From assembly GCA_937884385.1 (NCBI GenBank), contig CALGCW010000088.1, forward strand, positions 1 to 6,933: 6,933 nucleotides of DNA, written 5' to 3'. The stretch comes from an uncultured Clostridia bacterium (lineage in GTDB: Bacteria; Bacillota; Clostridia; Oscillospirales; CAG-272). A program made the position numbers and the translations under genes. Of this stretch, positions 6,811 to 6,933 are shown in pieces; within the stretch, counting starts at the first letter, position 1, and the number at the start of each line of letters is the position of its first letter. The notes under the pieces were generated by a model. The model ran no database searches. It saw only the letters and a program-made list of their open reading frames with translations, and was not told the origin of the DNA.

Positions 6811-6923
6811 GTTACCTTGCTTAAAAGGTGTTACTTTTTTCGAGAAAAAAGTAACCAAAAAAAGCTTTATTCAGCTTTGCGGCAAGATTTCGCGCAAATT
6901 GTGTTGTGACAAGCCACAACACA
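6811..6923. repeat. Cluster of inverted repeats in non-coding end
   Basis: No gene is seen from 6769 to the window end. Four inverted repeats are packed here: ACCTT/AAGGT (6814-6818, 6825-6829); an 11-bp perfect stem GTTACTTTTTT/AAAAAAGTAAC with a 4-nt loop (6830-6855); TTTGCG/CGCAAA (6876-6881, 6893-6898); and a 9-bp perfect stem TGTGTTGTG/CACAACACA with a 6-nt loop (6900-6923). GTTAC or its complement occurs three times. This resembles a dispersed palindromic intergenic repeat, but only one copy is in view. No run of T follows the main stems, so they are poor terminators on either strand. Confidence 0.55.
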
Positions 6924-6933
6924 TAACGATTTT

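Overview
This window looks like chromosomal housekeeping DNA from an anaerobic gut-type Firmicute of class Clostridia, probably near the Oscillospiraceae/Ruminococcaceae. The reasons are the in-frame IspH-ribosomal protein S1 fusion, the gene order (HI0933-family flavoprotein, cmk, plsC, ispH-rpsA) that I recall as clostridial, strong Shine-Dalgarno sites and sigma-A promoters, and moderate base composition. The placement is inferred from gene content and order, not from a database search.

Layout. Positions 1-3990, all on the minus strand, form one compact operon read right to left: an HI0933/YhiN-type FAD oxidoreductase, cytidylate kinase (cmk), a PlsC-type acyltransferase, and a long fused gene for IspH (last step of the MEP isoprenoid pathway) joined to ribosomal protein S1, which leaves the window at position 1. 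Junctions are tight: cmk and plsC overlap by 14 nt, and the original plsC frame would overlap ispH by 11 nt. The operon starts from a consensus sigma-A promoter at 4042-4070. Positions 3991-4182 are a divergent promoter region. On the plus strand, 4183-5661 encodes a stand-alone MurE-type Mur ligase with an extended -10 promoter. A strong hairpin at 5700-5728, with T-tracts on both sides, ends both murE and the convergent YqhQ/DUF1385 membrane protein (5741-6685, minus strand). Positions 6769-6933 are non-coding and hold several inverted repeats resembling a dispersed palindromic element.

How the genes relate. The operon combines nucleotide metabolism (CMP/dCMP phosphorylation), phospholipid synthesis (phosphatidic acid), isoprenoid precursor supply and translation. 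The neighbouring MurE-type gene belongs to cell-wall synthesis. These are growth functions rather than an accessory island.

Most notable points: (1) an in-frame TGA splits plsC, and the sequence after it still reads as a PlsC C-terminus down to an overlap with ispH; (2) the IspH-S1 fusion carries a perfect internal AGGAGGT site just before the S1 methionine, so free S1 could be made from the same message; (3) the MurE homologue lacks the DNPR motif of diaminopimelate-adding enzymes and has other non-DAP-type motifs. I see no phage, CRISPR, transposase or defence system, and no clearly new multi-gene system.
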